This document shows, in pieces, positions 1 through 9,218 of a stretch of DNA of 64,000 nt. The notes beneath the pieces were generated by a model. The model was not told the DNA's origin and did no database searches. It saw only the letters and a list, made by a program, of their open reading frames with translations. The DNA lies in contig NZ_PYAL01000001.1 in the NCBI RefSeq assembly GCF_004121055.1, positions 558,001 through 622,000 of the forward strand, in the 5' to 3' direction. A program made the position numbers and the translations under genes. The stretch is from Achromobacter aloeverae (GTDB taxonomy: Bacteria; Pseudomonadota; Gammaproteobacteria; Burkholderiales; Burkholderiaceae_B). How positions within the stretch are numbered: the stretch's first letter is position 1; each line of letters begins with the position of its first letter.

Positions 1-344
1 CGCCCACGGTGCTGACCGGGGTCACCCAGGCCATGCGCGTGGCCCAGGAGGAGACCTTCGGCCCGATGGCGCCGCTGTTCCGCTTCGAGACCGAGGAAGA
101 GGCGGTGGCCCTGGCCAACGATACCGAGTTCGGCCTGGCCGCCTACATCTTCACCGAAGACCGCCGGCGCATCTGGCGCGTCTCCGAAGGCCTCGAAACG
201 GGCATGGTGGGCGTCAACACCGGGCTGATCTCCAACGAGGTCGCGCCCTTCGGCGGCGTCAAGCAATCCGGCCTCGGCCGCGAGGGCTCGCGCCATGGGA
301 TCGAGGAGTATCTCGAACCCAAGTACGTCTGCATGCAGGACTGA
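1..344 (+). CDS. gabD: NAD(P)-dependent succinate-semialdehyde dehydrogenase, C-terminal fragment
   Basis: The reading frame is open from the window edge (first full codon at base 3), so only the last roughly 114 residues are present and the real start lies outside. The visible part matches the C-terminal end of aldehyde dehydrogenases of the GabD class: EETFGP, the [10 protein letters not shown] segment, [19 protein letters not shown] and the terminal [15 protein letters not shown] block, which is characteristic of succinate-semialdehyde dehydrogenase. The family oxidises succinate semialdehyde to succinate in GABA or related amine catabolism, in the cytoplasm. The catalytic Cys and Glu lie upstream of the window and cannot be checked. 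A 10-bp hairpin follows at 386-412. The neighbouring AraC gene is convergent. Confidence 0.88.
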   Translation, partial: PTVLTGVTQAMRVAQEETFGPMAPLFRFETEEEAVALANDTEFGLAAYIFTEDRRRIWRVSEGLETGMVGVNTGLISNEVAPFGGVKQSGLGREGSRHGIEEYLEPKYVCMQD

Positions 345-385
345 CCCGGCGGGCGCCCTGCCCGACGCCATAAGCGCACCAGACA

Positions 386-412
386 GGGAATGGCCAGGCC
401 ATGGCCATTCCC
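386..412. terminator. Hairpin between convergent gabD and araC-type gene
   Basis: A perfect 10-bp stem (gggaatggcc / ggccattccc) with a 7-nt loop sits between the convergent 3' ends. There is no long T-run on either side, so it is a terminator-like hairpin rather than a textbook intrinsic terminator. Confidence 0.5.
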
Positions 413-445
413 CCGCTCCCCCATGCCGGTCCGCGCAGGCCCGCG

Positions 446-1222
446 TCAGTGCTGCTGGCGGTCGGGTCCGTAGGCCGACGGCGGCTGCCCCAGGCGCTTG
501 CGGAACATCGTCGAGAACGCCGCGGGGCTGTCGTAGCCCAGCTCCAGCGCGACCGACGTCACCGGCTGCCCTTCCGCCAGGCGCGACAACGCGGCCAGCA
601 GGCAGGCTTGCTGGCGCCATTGCCCGAACGCCATGCCGGTCTCCTGGCGAAACAGGCGGCTGAAGCTGCGCTCGCTCTTGTGCAGGCGGCGCGCCCAATC
701 GGCGGGCAGGTCGCGTATGCCTGGCTGGCGCAGGAAGGCGACGCATAATGCCGCCAGGGCCGGATGCCGCGGCAGCGGCGCGAAGAACGGCAAGGACGTG
801 GCGCGGGCGACCTCGTGCAGGACCAGCCGCATCAAGGCCCCATCGCGACCCTTCGCGTCATAGTCCGCCGGCACGTCGCCGCTCGCGAGCAGCAGCTGCC
901 GCAACAGCGGCGAGACTTTCAAGACCTCGCACTGGTCGCCCTTGCGGGCCGCCGCGGCGGGTTCGATGTAGAGGCTGCACGTGCTGACGCCGACCATCCT
1001 GACCCGGTGCGGCTTGCCGGCGGGTATCCACACGCCGCTGTCCGGCGGCACCACCCAGGCGCCATCGTCGGTGCCCACCTCCATCAGCCCGGTCGCGCCG
1101 TAAAGAAACTGCGCACGGCGGTGCGTATGGGTATCGAGCAGCAGGCCTTGCGGATAGTCCGTGCTGATCGCCAGGACCGGCCGCGCCACGGCATCGACGG
1201 AATCCAGGGGAATGTTGCGCAT
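446..1222 (-). CDS. AraC family transcriptional regulator with cupin sensor domain
   Basis: A 258-aa protein with an N-terminal cupin-like sensor (roughly residues 20-110, with the VGTDDGAWVVPPDSGVWIPAGKPH segment split across strands of the barrel) and a C-terminal AraC double helix-turn-helix (roughly 155-255). The second helix-turn-helix carries LGYDSPAAFSTMFRKRLGQPPSAYG, the usual AraC signature. This architecture is typical of one-component regulators that bind a small ligand in the cupin domain. It is divergent from the TauE-type exporter gene at 1464, with about 240 bp between them, so it may control that gene; this is inference. The ribosome binding site before the chosen ATG is weak, and the true start could be slightly different. 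Confidence 0.87.
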   Translation of the reverse strand: MRNIPLDSVDAVARPVLAISTDYPQGLLLDTHTHRRAQFLYGATGLMEVGTDDGAWVVPPDSGVWIPAGKPHRVRMVGVSTCSLYIEPAAAARKGDQCEVLKVSPLLRQLLLASGDVPADYDAKGRDGALMRLVLHEVARATSLPFFAPLPRHPALAALCVAFLRQPGIRDLPADWARRLHKSERSFSRLFRQETGMAFGQWRQQACLLAALSRLAEGQPVTSVALELGYDSPAAFSTMFRKRLGQPPSAYGPDRQQH

Positions 1223-1463
1223 TCGATGCAGGGTGCGATGGATGAAAGTCGAGCATTATCGGCGGACCGGGGCCAAGGCGCCAAATCGCCCGCGACGGCT
1301 TTCCCGGCGGTCCGCCATGGGGGGCGCGGGCGACGGACATGCCCCGAAGGGACGCGATGGCGGAAACGGCGGTATTCGCAGCATCGATGGCTGAAATTCG
1401 AATATGTACGGCGGACCCTAGCAAGCCGTCCGCTCCGTGCGCCTGTAGGCTGTCCGGGTCTTC

Positions 1464-2300
1464 ATGCCATATCCGTTCCAGTCATACATGTCGCTCTATC
1501 TACTCCTGGCCATCTTCGGCTGCCTGGCCGGCGTCACCACGGTCCTGTTCGGTTTCGGCGGCGGCTTCGTCGTCGTGCCGCTTCTTTACAAGCTGCTGAC
1601 ACTGACGCATCCGCCGGGCAGCCCGGCGGCGACGGCGGCGATGCAGATCGCGGTCGCCACGTCCACCTGCGTCATGATCTTCGGCGCCGCCATGGCGACG
1701 CGGCGGCATCAGCGGGCGGGGAACATCGAATGGCCGCGCGTGCGGCCCTTGCTGGCGCCCATCGCCATCGGGGCGGCCTGCGGCGCGGCGGCCGCGACCT
1801 GGGTGGACGGCGGCAGCCTGCGCTGGGCCTTTGCCGGCTACCTGGCCCTGACCATCCTGGATTGCGTGCTGCGGCCGGGCTTCCTGGCGCGGCCGGCCAC
1901 AGCCGCCAGGCGAGCGGGGGCGGCCGCGAACACGCCTGTCGGCCTGGTCATCGGGGTGATCGCCGCCTTCCTGGGCGTCGGCGGCAGCGTCATGACCGTG
2001 CCCCTGATGCGCCGGCGCGGCGCCGACATGACCCGCGCCACGGCCATGGCCAATCCCCTGTCCCTCCCCGTCGCCCTTGCCGGCGCCGGCGCCTACGTCG
2101 TGCTTGCGTGGCGCGCGCCGGCGCTGGGCGACTGGCATATCGGCTATGTCGACCTGCGCGCCCTGTTGATCCTGGTCGCCGGCTCCTGGATAGGCATCCG
2201 GCTGACCACGCCTTTCATCGGCAAGGTGCCGGATCGCATCCACGCGCGGGTCTACATCGCCTTGCTGGTTGTCGTGCTGGTGGCGATGCTGGCCCGTTGA
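1464..2300 (+). CDS. TauE/SafE family membrane transporter
   Basis: A 278-aa integral membrane protein with about eight hydrophobic segments and the family hallmarks FGFGGGFVVVPLL near the N-terminus and a repeated counterpart, FLGVGGSVMTVPLMRRRG, in the second half. This internal duplication is typical of TauE/SafE (DUF81) transporters, which are proposed to export sulfite, sulfoacetate or other organic anions across the inner membrane. The substrate cannot be read from the sequence. An internal ATG at 1488 (MSLYLLLAI) would give a shorter protein starting directly at the first membrane segment; neither start has a strong ribosome binding site. The divergent AraC regulator is the obvious candidate controller. 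Confidence 0.85.
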   Translation: MPYPFQSYMSLYLLLAIFGCLAGVTTVLFGFGGGFVVVPLLYKLLTLTHPPGSPAATAAMQIAVATSTCVMIFGAAMATRRHQRAGNIEWPRVRPLLAPIAIGAACGAAAATWVDGGSLRWAFAGYLALTILDCVLRPGFLARPATAARRAGAAANTPVGLVIGVIAAFLGVGGSVMTVPLMRRRGADMTRATAMANPLSLPVALAGAGAYVVLAWRAPALGDWHIGYVDLRALLILVAGSWIGIRLTTPFIGKVPDRIHARVYIALLVVVLVAMLAR

Positions 2301-2452
2301 TATACCCAGCTGCCTGTCGGCGTCGCCCTTGCCTCGCCCGTGTTTTTTCGACGCGCCTGGTATGGATCGCTTGCCCGTTAAAGGACACTGACTCGATCCG
2401 TACGCTGTGATCCATTCCGGAGGGCGCGTACGGGGCAGCGTGGGGGGCGTAT

Positions 2453-2878
2453 ATGGCAAGCGATGGCCATGAATTCATGGACGGAACGGACGAGACCGCA
2501 CTGCCGGGAGTCTTGTTGCGTCTTGGTCACTTGGAAAATCGCGTCGATGCCATAGAGATCCGTCTCGGGCGCATCGAAGAGGACGTTGCCGTGCTCAAGA
2601 CGGATGTGGCAACGCTGAAGACCGATGTGGCAACGCTGAAGACGGATATGTCGGCGCTAAGAACCGATGTTTCTTCCTTGAAAGTTGCGATGGCCGCCCT
2701 CGATGCAAAACTGGATATTTCCAAGCTGCGCCAGGATATCGAGAAATCGCACACGGATATCTACAAGTGGGTAGCCACGATCGTCATCATGGTCGTCAGC
2801 GTCTACTTCAGTCTGCAAAAAGCGAATTCGCAGATTGCCGCCCCGGCGCAGCGCGCCAGCCAGCAGGTTGGCCATTGA
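2453..2878 (+). CDS. Small coiled-coil protein with C-terminal membrane anchor
   Basis: A 141-aa protein of unknown function. Residues about 20-95 form a continuous heptad-patterned coiled coil in which the 7-residue unit TDVATLK is repeated; at DNA level 21-bp units at 2599-2619 and 2620-2640 are almost identical, with a diverged third copy at 2641-2661. Near residues 104-122 there is a single hydrophobic segment ([16 protein letters not shown]), followed by a short polar tail. The architecture resembles small tail-anchored coiled-coil proteins (DUF1640-like), which are common and mostly uncharacterised. No operon partner is evident: it stands alone between the exporter gene and xth. A second in-frame ATG at 2468 is possible. 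Confidence 0.7.
   Translation: MASDGHEFMDGTDETALPGVLLRLGHLENRVDAIEIRLGRIEEDVAVLKTDVATLKTDVATLKTDMSALRTDVSSLKVAMAALDAKLDISKLRQDIEKSHTDIYKWVATIVIMVVSVYFSLQKANSQIAAPAQRASQQVGH
2599..2661 (+). repeat. 21-bp in-frame tandem repeat in coiled-coil gene
   Basis: Two nearly identical 21-bp units (one base differs) and a third degenerate unit encode successive heptads of the coiled coil. Copy number could vary between strains by slippage without breaking the frame. Confidence 0.75.
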
Positions 2879-3063
2879 CAGCCGGCCTGCGCGGCCAGTC
2901 CGCGAGTGGCACGCCGCGCCGGCGCACCGACCGGAGCGCGTTATCATCCTGCAATTCGTCCGGCGCCATGTCCGCCGCCCGCGGGCTGAATGCCCGGCCC
3001 GATAGCGTGCCTCGGCCGGTCGAATGCGCCCGAAGCCGCCCGGACACTGGACTCACGAAAAAC

Positions 3064-3843
3064 ATGAAACTCGCCACCTGGAACATCAACTCCCTCAACG
3101 TCCGCCTGCCGCAGGTCCTGGACTGGCTGCAAGCCAATCCGGTCGACGTCCTTTGCCTGCAGGAGCTGAAGCTGACCGACGACAAGTTCCCGATGGACGC
3201 GTTTACGCAGGCGGGCTACCACGCGGTGTGGGCGGGACAGAAGACCTATAACGGAGTGGCCATCCTGTCGCGCCAGCCGGGTACCGGGATGATACGCAAC
3301 ATCCCCGGCCTGGAAGATCCGCAGCAGCGCGTGCTGGCCTTGACGGTGCCGGCGCCGGGCGGAGATATCCGCGTCATCTGCGCCTATTGCCCCAACGGGC
3401 AGGCGGTCGGCACCGACAAGTACGAATACAAGCTGCACTGGTTCGCCGCCATGCGCGAGTGGCTCAAGGGCGAGCTGGACCTGCATCCGCGCCTGGCCGT
3501 GCTGGGCGACTACAACGTGGCGCCGGCCGATGCCGACGTGCACGATCCGGCCAAATGGGAAGGCCAGGTGCTCGTCTCCGGCCCGGAGCGCGAGGCCTTC
3601 TTCGCCCTGATCGACCTGGGCCTGGTCGATTCCTTCCGGCTGTTCGAGCAGCCGGAAAAGACCTTCTCGTGGTGGGATTACCGGATGATGGGTTTTCGCC
3701 GCAATGCGGGCCTGCGCATCGACCATATCCTGCTGTCCAACATCCTGGCCCAGGACTGCACGGCTTGCGTCGTGGACAAGGGGCCGCGCGGCAATCCCCA
3801 GCCGTCGGACCATGCCCCGGTCATCGCCACGCTGAAGGACTGA
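3064..3843 (+). CDS. xth: Exodeoxyribonuclease III
   Basis: A 259-aa protein of the exonuclease III/AP endonuclease (EEP) family. It begins [14 protein letters not shown], and carries LCLQELK (metal-binding Glu), [17 protein letters not shown] (catalytic Asp/Asn) and SDHAPVIA (catalytic Asp-His) in the correct order. It removes nucleotides from 3' ends and cleaves abasic sites in base-excision repair, in the cytoplasm. The open frame continues upstream of 3064, but homology begins exactly at this ATG, so I chose it although the ribosome binding site is poor. The downstream autotransporter gene is convergent and only about 30 bp away. Confidence 0.95.
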   Translation: MKLATWNINSLNVRLPQVLDWLQANPVDVLCLQELKLTDDKFPMDAFTQAGYHAVWAGQKTYNGVAILSRQPGTGMIRNIPGLEDPQQRVLALTVPAPGGDIRVICAYCPNGQAVGTDKYEYKLHWFAAMREWLKGELDLHPRLAVLGDYNVAPADADVHDPAKWEGQVLVSGPEREAFFALIDLGLVDSFRLFEQPEKTFSWWDYRMMGFRRNAGLRIDHILLSNILAQDCTACVVDKGPRGNPQPSDHAPVIATLKD

Positions 3844-3875
3844 CCCCCTGCCCCGGCCCACGGCCGGATTCACAG

Positions 3876-6800
3876 TCAGAACCGATACGACACCCGCAAG
3901 CTCCCTTGCTGCGCCGACGCGCCGCCGGTATTGATCAGCGCGTCATAGTCCAGGCTGACATCGAGGTTCTTGCGCGGATGCAGGGTAAAGCTGGCACCCG
4001 CGGTGAGTGACCCGCGCGGCAGTTTCGCGCCCGTGGCCGTAAAGGGCGTGCCGTCCTGCGCGGTCACCCCGACGGCCCGTTTGGCATCGAGCGTTTCGTA
4101 GGCATAGCCCACCCTTACCTGGGCATTCATCGGTTTCGCATCGTCCCCGAACGCCTGGTCTAGCGCCAGTCCAGCGTACGGTTGCAGGCTATGGATATTG
4201 TCCGTGCCCACGTCCAGGTTCTGGCCGCCGGCGCCGCTTTCGCTGAAACTGTCGGCATGCAGGTAGGCGTAGCGCAAGCCCAGCTTGGGCGTCAGCAGTG
4301 TGCGGGCGGTCAATTGCAGGGGCAGGCCCGCTTGCAGGCCCAATGTCGCCTCCTGGCCCGTATGGTTACCCTCGGCCGTGCCGAGGGTATCGAAGGACCG
4401 CTTCTGCGACAGGAAATTCACCCCCACGCCCGCCGTGGCGCCCAGCACCACGGGACCCGCCGCGCGGCTGCCGTATACGCCCAGGCGCAATGTATCGATC
4501 TTGCCTGAGCTGTCCGTGCCGCGCTCCTGTATGTCGGCATGGTCATAACCAAAGGCCACGCCGAGTACGCCCGAACCCATCGGCCGGTCATGACCGGTCA
4601 GGAAACCATAGCGCTGGCTCTGGAAGCCGTGGGCGCCGCTGTTGCCATCCACCCGCGTATAGTTGCCCGTGAGCGTGGCCCATAGCGCCGAACCCGGCGC
4701 CATCGTGCCCGAATCCGAACCCAGGCCCGAATCCGCGCCCGATCGGGCATCCAGCCGCGCGCCCGCGCGATCCAGCAAGGCCTTGCTGGTCGACTGCGCG
4801 CCCAGCAGGGCCGTCGTGCCCAGCGCCGTGTAGATGCTGGTCTGCGTGGGCGCGACGACCACGGTCCCTGGGGTCGAGGTCACGGGCGTCGCCGGCTCCG
4901 CCAGCACCAGGTCCACCGTATTGGCGCCGACCGCCACCGTCTGCGCCAGCGTGCCCAGCGCCGCCGTCCCCGTGCTGCTGACCGTGCCGAACGTTCCGTT
5001 GACGCCGCCCGCCGCCGACACGATGGTGTACGAGCGCGCGGTATAGGTACCCGGGTCATAGACCAGCGCCAGCGTACCCGCCAGGCTGGCCGTGCCGCCG
5101 ACCTTCAACTGCGAAGCCTGCGTCGGGCTGACCTCGATTTGCAGCGTACCCGTGCTGGCCTGCGTGTAGTTGCCGCCCACCGTCAGCGTGCCGATGGAGC
5201 CGCCCGGCGCCACCGTGCCCGTGCTGCTCACATTGCCCAGGATGGTGCCGTGCCCGCGCAGGACGGCCGCATCGGAGACCGCCACGTTGCCGCCCAGCAC
5301 CGCCGAGGGCGTATCGATGTCGCCCACCTCCAGTTCGCCGCCCGCCACGGTGGTAAGCCCGGTGAAGACCGAACTGTTGCCATTCAGGATCAACAGACCC
5401 CCGCCCTGCTTGAGCAATCCGCCGCTGCCGCTGAACGTGCCGCTGTAGGTGGTGCTGGTGCCGTCGCCGCCGGTCGCCAGGGTACCGGTGCCGATCAGCA
5501 CCTTGCCCGCGCCGGCCAGCGAACCGATGGCCTGGTTGGTGTTGCCCACGTCCAGCGTGGCCGCGCTCTCTATCGTCACCGCGCTGTTGGCGCTGAAGGC
5601 GTTCGTGGCGCCGGCTTGCAGCACGCCGGCCCGCACGGTCGTCGGGCCCGAGTAATCGCTGCCGCCCGACATCGTAAGCGTGCCCGCGCCGTCCTTGATA
5701 ACCTGGCCCTGGCCTTTGATCGCCCCGGCGTAGCTGCCGCTGGTCGCCTGGTCCACCGTGAGCGTGCCGCCGCCCAGGGCCACGGTGCCGCCCGTCCCCG
5801 TCAGCGAGGACGCAAGCAGGTCATAGCCATGCAGGTCCAGCGTCCCGCCATTCACGATATAGGCGCCGTTCTGGACGAAAGCGTTGGCCGCGCCCTGCGC
5901 CAGCGTGCCGTCCAGGACCGCGGTCGGACCGGTGTAGTGGTTGGCGCCCGCCAGCGTCACGGTGCCCGCGCCCGCTTTCACCAGGGAGCCGCCCCCGCTG
6001 ATCTGGCCCGCATAGCTGCCGTCGCTGGCCTGGTTGATGATCAGCGCCGCATCGGTGGCGACGGCGATGTCGCCGCTCAGCGTGTCCGTGGTGGCCTGCA
6101 CGGCGCCGTCGCCGATGCTGGTGCCGCCGCCGTAGCCCTGCACGGCCGTGAAGACCAGCGTGCCGTTGCCGGTCTTGCGCACACCGCCCGCGCCCGAGAT
6201 CACGCCGGAGTAGCTGCCGTCCGCGTTCTGCGCGAAAGTGATGTAGGCCCCGCTATCCACCGTGGCGTCGCCCGGCAGGCTCGCGGCCGTCGCCACCAGT
6301 TCGCCGCCCAGCACCAGCGTGCCGCCTTCGTAGCTGTTGGCGCCGGTCAATGTCAGCGTGCCCGCGCCCTGCTTGGTCAGGCTGCCCGTGCCGCTGATGG
6401 CGCCGCCGTAGGTCTGCGCGCTGCCGTTGTCGAACACCAGGACCGCGTTGTCGACGATGTCGCCAGTAACGCTGCCGTTGCTGGTCCCGTCGCCCAGTCG
6501 CAACGTGCCCGCGCTGATGGTCGTGCCGCCGTCATAGGTGTTCGCGCCCGTCAGCGTCAGCATGCCGGCGCCCAGCTTGGTCAGGCTGCCGCCCGCGCTG
6601 GCCAGCCCGCTGGCGAAGGTAACGCTTTGCCCGTTGGTGTCGATACGGTATTGCTGGTTGGCGGCGGTGCTGAAATGCGCCGAGTAATCCTGGGTGTTGT
6701 TCGCCGAATACCGCAGCGCGCCCCCACCGAAGCTGATCTGTGCCAGCGGGTCCAGCGCGGTGGCGGCGGCAAGCGCCAGCGTTCCGCCGTTGATATTGGT

Positions 6801-8912
6801 CCCGCCGTCGTAGGTGTTGGTCCCGAACAGCGTCAGCGTCCCCTCGCCCAGCTTGGTCAGGCTGCCGCCCGGGCTGTCCAGCCCGCTGGCGAACGTGACG
6901 TCCTCCCCGTTCGTATCGATGCGGTATTGCTGGCCGGCAGCGCTGCTGAAACGCGATGAATAATCCGTGGCATTGGCTGCGGAATACTGCAAGGTGCCGC
7001 CGCCGAAGCTGATTGTGCCCAAGGTGCCCAGCGCGCCTGGCGCACCCAGCGACAGCGTGCCGGCAGCGAGGCTGGTTCCCCCGTTGTAGGTATTCGCGCC
7101 GGAAAGCCTGAGCGTGCCCGCGCCCTGCTTGGTCACGGTTCCCGTGCCGCTGATGGCGCCGTTGTAGGTCTGCGCGCCGACGTTGTTGAAGACCAGCGCA
7201 GCGTTATCGACGATGTCGCCCGTGACGCTGCCATTGCTGACGCCGTCGCCCAGCCGCAACGTGCCGGCGCTGATAGTCGTATCGCCGTCATAGGTATTCG
7301 CGCCGGTGAGCGTCAGCGCCCCCGCGCCCAGCTTGGTCAGGCTGCCGCCGGAACTGGCCAGTCCGGTGGCGAAGACGACGTTCTGCCCGTTGGTGTCGAT
7401 GCGGTATTGCTGACCGGCGGACCGGCCGAATTGACTTGAATAGTCCTGGCTGCCGGCCGAGGAATACTGCAGCGTGCCCCCGTTGAAGTTGATCGACCGC
7501 GTCCCGGCCAGTGCGAGGTGACCGCCGAGCGCCAGCGTGCCCGCATCGAGGTTCGTGTCGCCGGTATAGACGCTCGACCCGAGCAGGGTAAGCGTGCCCG
7601 CGCCGGTCTTGGTCACGCTGCCGGTCCCGGCGATGCCGCCAAGATAGATATCGTCCGCGGCGTTGTTGATGACCAAGGCGCCGTTGTCGGTGATATTGCC
7701 CGCATAACCGTACAAGGCGTTGACTTTCAGCGTGCCGCCATTGATGAAGATGTTGCCTATGAAACCGGGGGAAAGGCCATTCGACAACGTCAGCGTCCCA
7801 TTGCCGTCCTTGGTAAGGCTGTCCGCCGCCGGGTCCAGGAGAGCGGCGAAGGTAACGTCCTGGCCGTTGGTGTCGACGTGGTATTGCTGCCCGGCTGCCG
7901 TGCTGAAACGGGACGAGTAATCGGTGGTGTTGGATGACGAATACTGCAGCGTACCGCCGCCGAAGCTGATCGTGCCCGTCGTGCCCAGCGCGCCCGCGGA
8001 CCCCAGCGCCAGCGTGCCCGCATTGATGTTCGTGCCGCCGGAGTAGGTATTGGCGCCGCTAAGGGTGAGCGTGCCCGCCCCCGCCTTGGTCAGGCTGCCG
8101 GTCCCGCCCAACGGCGTAGCGACGGTGATGGTGTAGCCATTGCTGTCGATGACGCCACCGCCCGCGCCGAGCGTCACGTCGCCGGCACTGAAACCGGAAA
8201 GAAAAGCAGTGGAGTCCTGGGCTGCCTGCAGGACACCGCCGTTGCTGAAATTGATCGGCGCCGAGCCCTGGCCTTTGATGATGGAGCCGGTCAGCAACGT
8301 GCCGCCGGCAAGGGACAGGGTGCCGCTGCTGCCAATCTCATCCGAGAGCAGGACAGAAGTCGTGCTGATGAGCCCGCCGCTGCCAACAGTCACCGTGCCG
8401 CTGCCGGTAAGGCGACCGACAATAATCGTGCCACCCGCGAACGTTCCGCCGGTAGCGACGGTGAGCGTACCAGTCGTGGCCGCTGAGCCTACCCACACCC
8501 CATTCGCAGCGTTCCATGTGGCGCCAGCGCCGGTCACGGTGACGCTGCCGGGCACCGCTACGCCGATGATGCTGACGTTTCCTCCATCGCCGCTATCGTT
8601 GACCACCGCGCCAGCCTGGATGGCGAGCGAACCCGGAGTCGAGGTGCCTATGTACAAAGCGCCGGGCGTCCACGGGGACCCACTGCTTCCCGTGAAGGTT
8701 CCGCCACTGGGAGCGACCGTGTTGCCGGTCGTGTCGATATAGGTGACGGCCCGTGCCGGCAGGGCAGCGAAAACCGAGGCCAGCGCCATCGGCCACGCGG
8801 CGACGGTCATCCCCCTTCCCCGGCCTTTCCTGGCCCTACTCACCGCCATCGCCGTCACGGCCTGCCATAAACCCAGCGAACGGAGATACAAAGGCCGGTG
8901 ACCCAGAGACAT
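3876..8912 (-). CDS. Autotransporter with beta-strand repeat passenger and barrel domain
   Basis: A 1678-aa type Va secreted protein. The N-terminus has a charged extension followed by a hydrophobic stretch and a likely signal peptidase site after ALPARA (about residue 55). Residues about 60-1330 are autotransporter-associated beta-strand repeats, with many copies of motifs such as LTKxGAGTLTLxGANTYDGG and at least five longer modules containing QQYxxDTNGQ. Residues about 1405-1678 form the outer-membrane barrel, ending in a C-terminal Phe (RVSYRF), as the Bam machinery expects. The passenger should form a long beta-helix at the cell surface. I see no protease triad (GxSxP or similar), so an adhesin or structural role is more likely than an enzyme; this is inference. 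The near-identical repeats could recombine. It is transcribed alone. Confidence 0.92.
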   Translation of the reverse strand: MSLGHRPLYLRSLGLWQAVTAMAVSRARKGRGRGMTVAAWPMALASVFAALPARAVTYIDTTGNTVAPSGGTFTGSSGSPWTPGALYIGTSTPGSLAIQAGAVVNDSGDGGNVSIIGVAVPGSVTVTGAGATWNAANGVWVGSAATTGTLTVATGGTFAGGTIIVGRLTGSGTVTVGSGGLISTTSVLLSDEIGSSGTLSLAGGTLLTGSIIKGQGSAPINFSNGGVLQAAQDSTAFLSGFSAGDVTLGAGGGVIDSNGYTITVATPLGGTGSLTKAGAGTLTLSGANTYSGGTNINAGTLALGSAGALGTTGTISFGGGTLQYSSSNTTDYSSRFSTAAGQQYHVDTNGQDVTFAALLDPAADSLTKDGNGTLTLSNGLSPGFIGNIFINGGTLKVNALYGYAGNITDNGALVINNAADDIYLGGIAGTGSVTKTGAGTLTLLGSSVYTGDTNLDAGTLALGGHLALAGTRSINFNGGTLQYSSAGSQDYSSQFGRSAGQQYRIDTNGQNVVFATGLASSGGSLTKLGAGALTLTGANTYDGDTTISAGTLRLGDGVSNGSVTGDIVDNAALVFNNVGAQTYNGAISGTGTVTKQGAGTLRLSGANTYNGGTSLAAGTLSLGAPGALGTLGTISFGGGTLQYSAANATDYSSRFSSAAGQQYRIDTNGEDVTFASGLDSPGGSLTKLGEGTLTLFGTNTYDGGTNINGGTLALAAATALDPLAQISFGGGALRYSANNTQDYSAHFSTAANQQYRIDTNGQSVTFASGLASAGGSLTKLGAGMLTLTGANTYDGGTTISAGTLRLGDGTSNGSVTGDIVDNAVLVFDNGSAQTYGGAISGTGSLTKQGAGTLTLTGANSYEGGTLVLGGELVATAASLPGDATVDSGAYITFAQNADGSYSGVISGAGGVRKTGNGTLVFTAVQGYGGGTSIGDGAVQATTDTLSGDIAVATDAALIINQASDGSYAGQISGGGSLVKAGAGTVTLAGANHYTGPTAVLDGTLAQGAANAFVQNGAYIVNGGTLDLHGYDLLASSLTGTGGTVALGGGTLTVDQATSGSYAGAIKGQGQVIKDGAGTLTMSGGSDYSGPTTVRAGVLQAGATNAFSANSAVTIESAATLDVGNTNQAIGSLAGAGKVLIGTGTLATGGDGTSTTYSGTFSGSGGLLKQGGGLLILNGNSSVFTGLTTVAGGELEVGDIDTPSAVLGGNVAVSDAAVLRGHGTILGNVSSTGTVAPGGSIGTLTVGGNYTQASTGTLQIEVSPTQASQLKVGGTASLAGTLALVYDPGTYTARSYTIVSAAGGVNGTFGTVSSTGTAALGTLAQTVAVGANTVDLVLAEPATPVTSTPGTVVVAPTQTSIYTALGTTALLGAQSTSKALLDRAGARLDARSGADSGLGSDSGTMAPGSALWATLTGNYTRVDGNSGAHGFQSQRYGFLTGHDRPMGSGVLGVAFGYDHADIQERGTDSSGKIDTLRLGVYGSRAAGPVVLGATAGVGVNFLSQKRSFDTLGTAEGNHTGQEATLGLQAGLPLQLTARTLLTPKLGLRYAYLHADSFSESGAGGQNLDVGTDNIHSLQPYAGLALDQAFGDDAKPMNAQVRVGYAYETLDAKRAVGVTAQDGTPFTATGAKLPRGSLTAGASFTLHPRKNLDVSLDYDALINTGGASAQQGSLRVSYRF

Positions 8913-9218
8913 GCTTCGCTCTTTAAATGTAAGTTTTAATCGGGGCGCGCAGGGGCGTTATCGCAGGAGCATATTTCAAAACCACACAAAAATAGACTAA
9001 TAAGCGCGATTTTTCCACTGCAACGTGCAGATGTGTGCCCTCTTGTTACCACTCCACACGGATGTCGCGCGGTTTCCAAGAGCCCATGGAAAAACAGCCC
9101 ACGTTGAACCCAAATTTCAGAATTGCGCGACATAGGCGGAAGTCCCCTCTGCCGTCATTCGCGCTAGCGTGGACGATTAGTTACATTTTTTGATACAAAA
9201 CCGACATATTCGCCGAGT
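8913..9218. promoter_or_regulatory. Intergenic region upstream of the autotransporter gene
   Basis: This 306-bp stretch between the autotransporter start and the 3' end of the GntR gene is markedly more AT-rich than its neighbours and must hold the autotransporter promoter. A short AAAGAG box lies just before the ATG. I see no convincing -35/-10 pair or gene in it. Confidence 0.4.

Noticed and set aside
3853-3868. Small GGCC-type hairpin between xth and the autotransporter gene
   Set aside because: The stem is only about 5-6 bp and has no T-run; too weak to call as a terminator.
5139-6959. A 606-aa open frame opposite the autotransporter gene
   Set aside because: Antisense shadow of the beta-strand repeats; composition is that of a reversed GC-rich repeat and not of a real protein.
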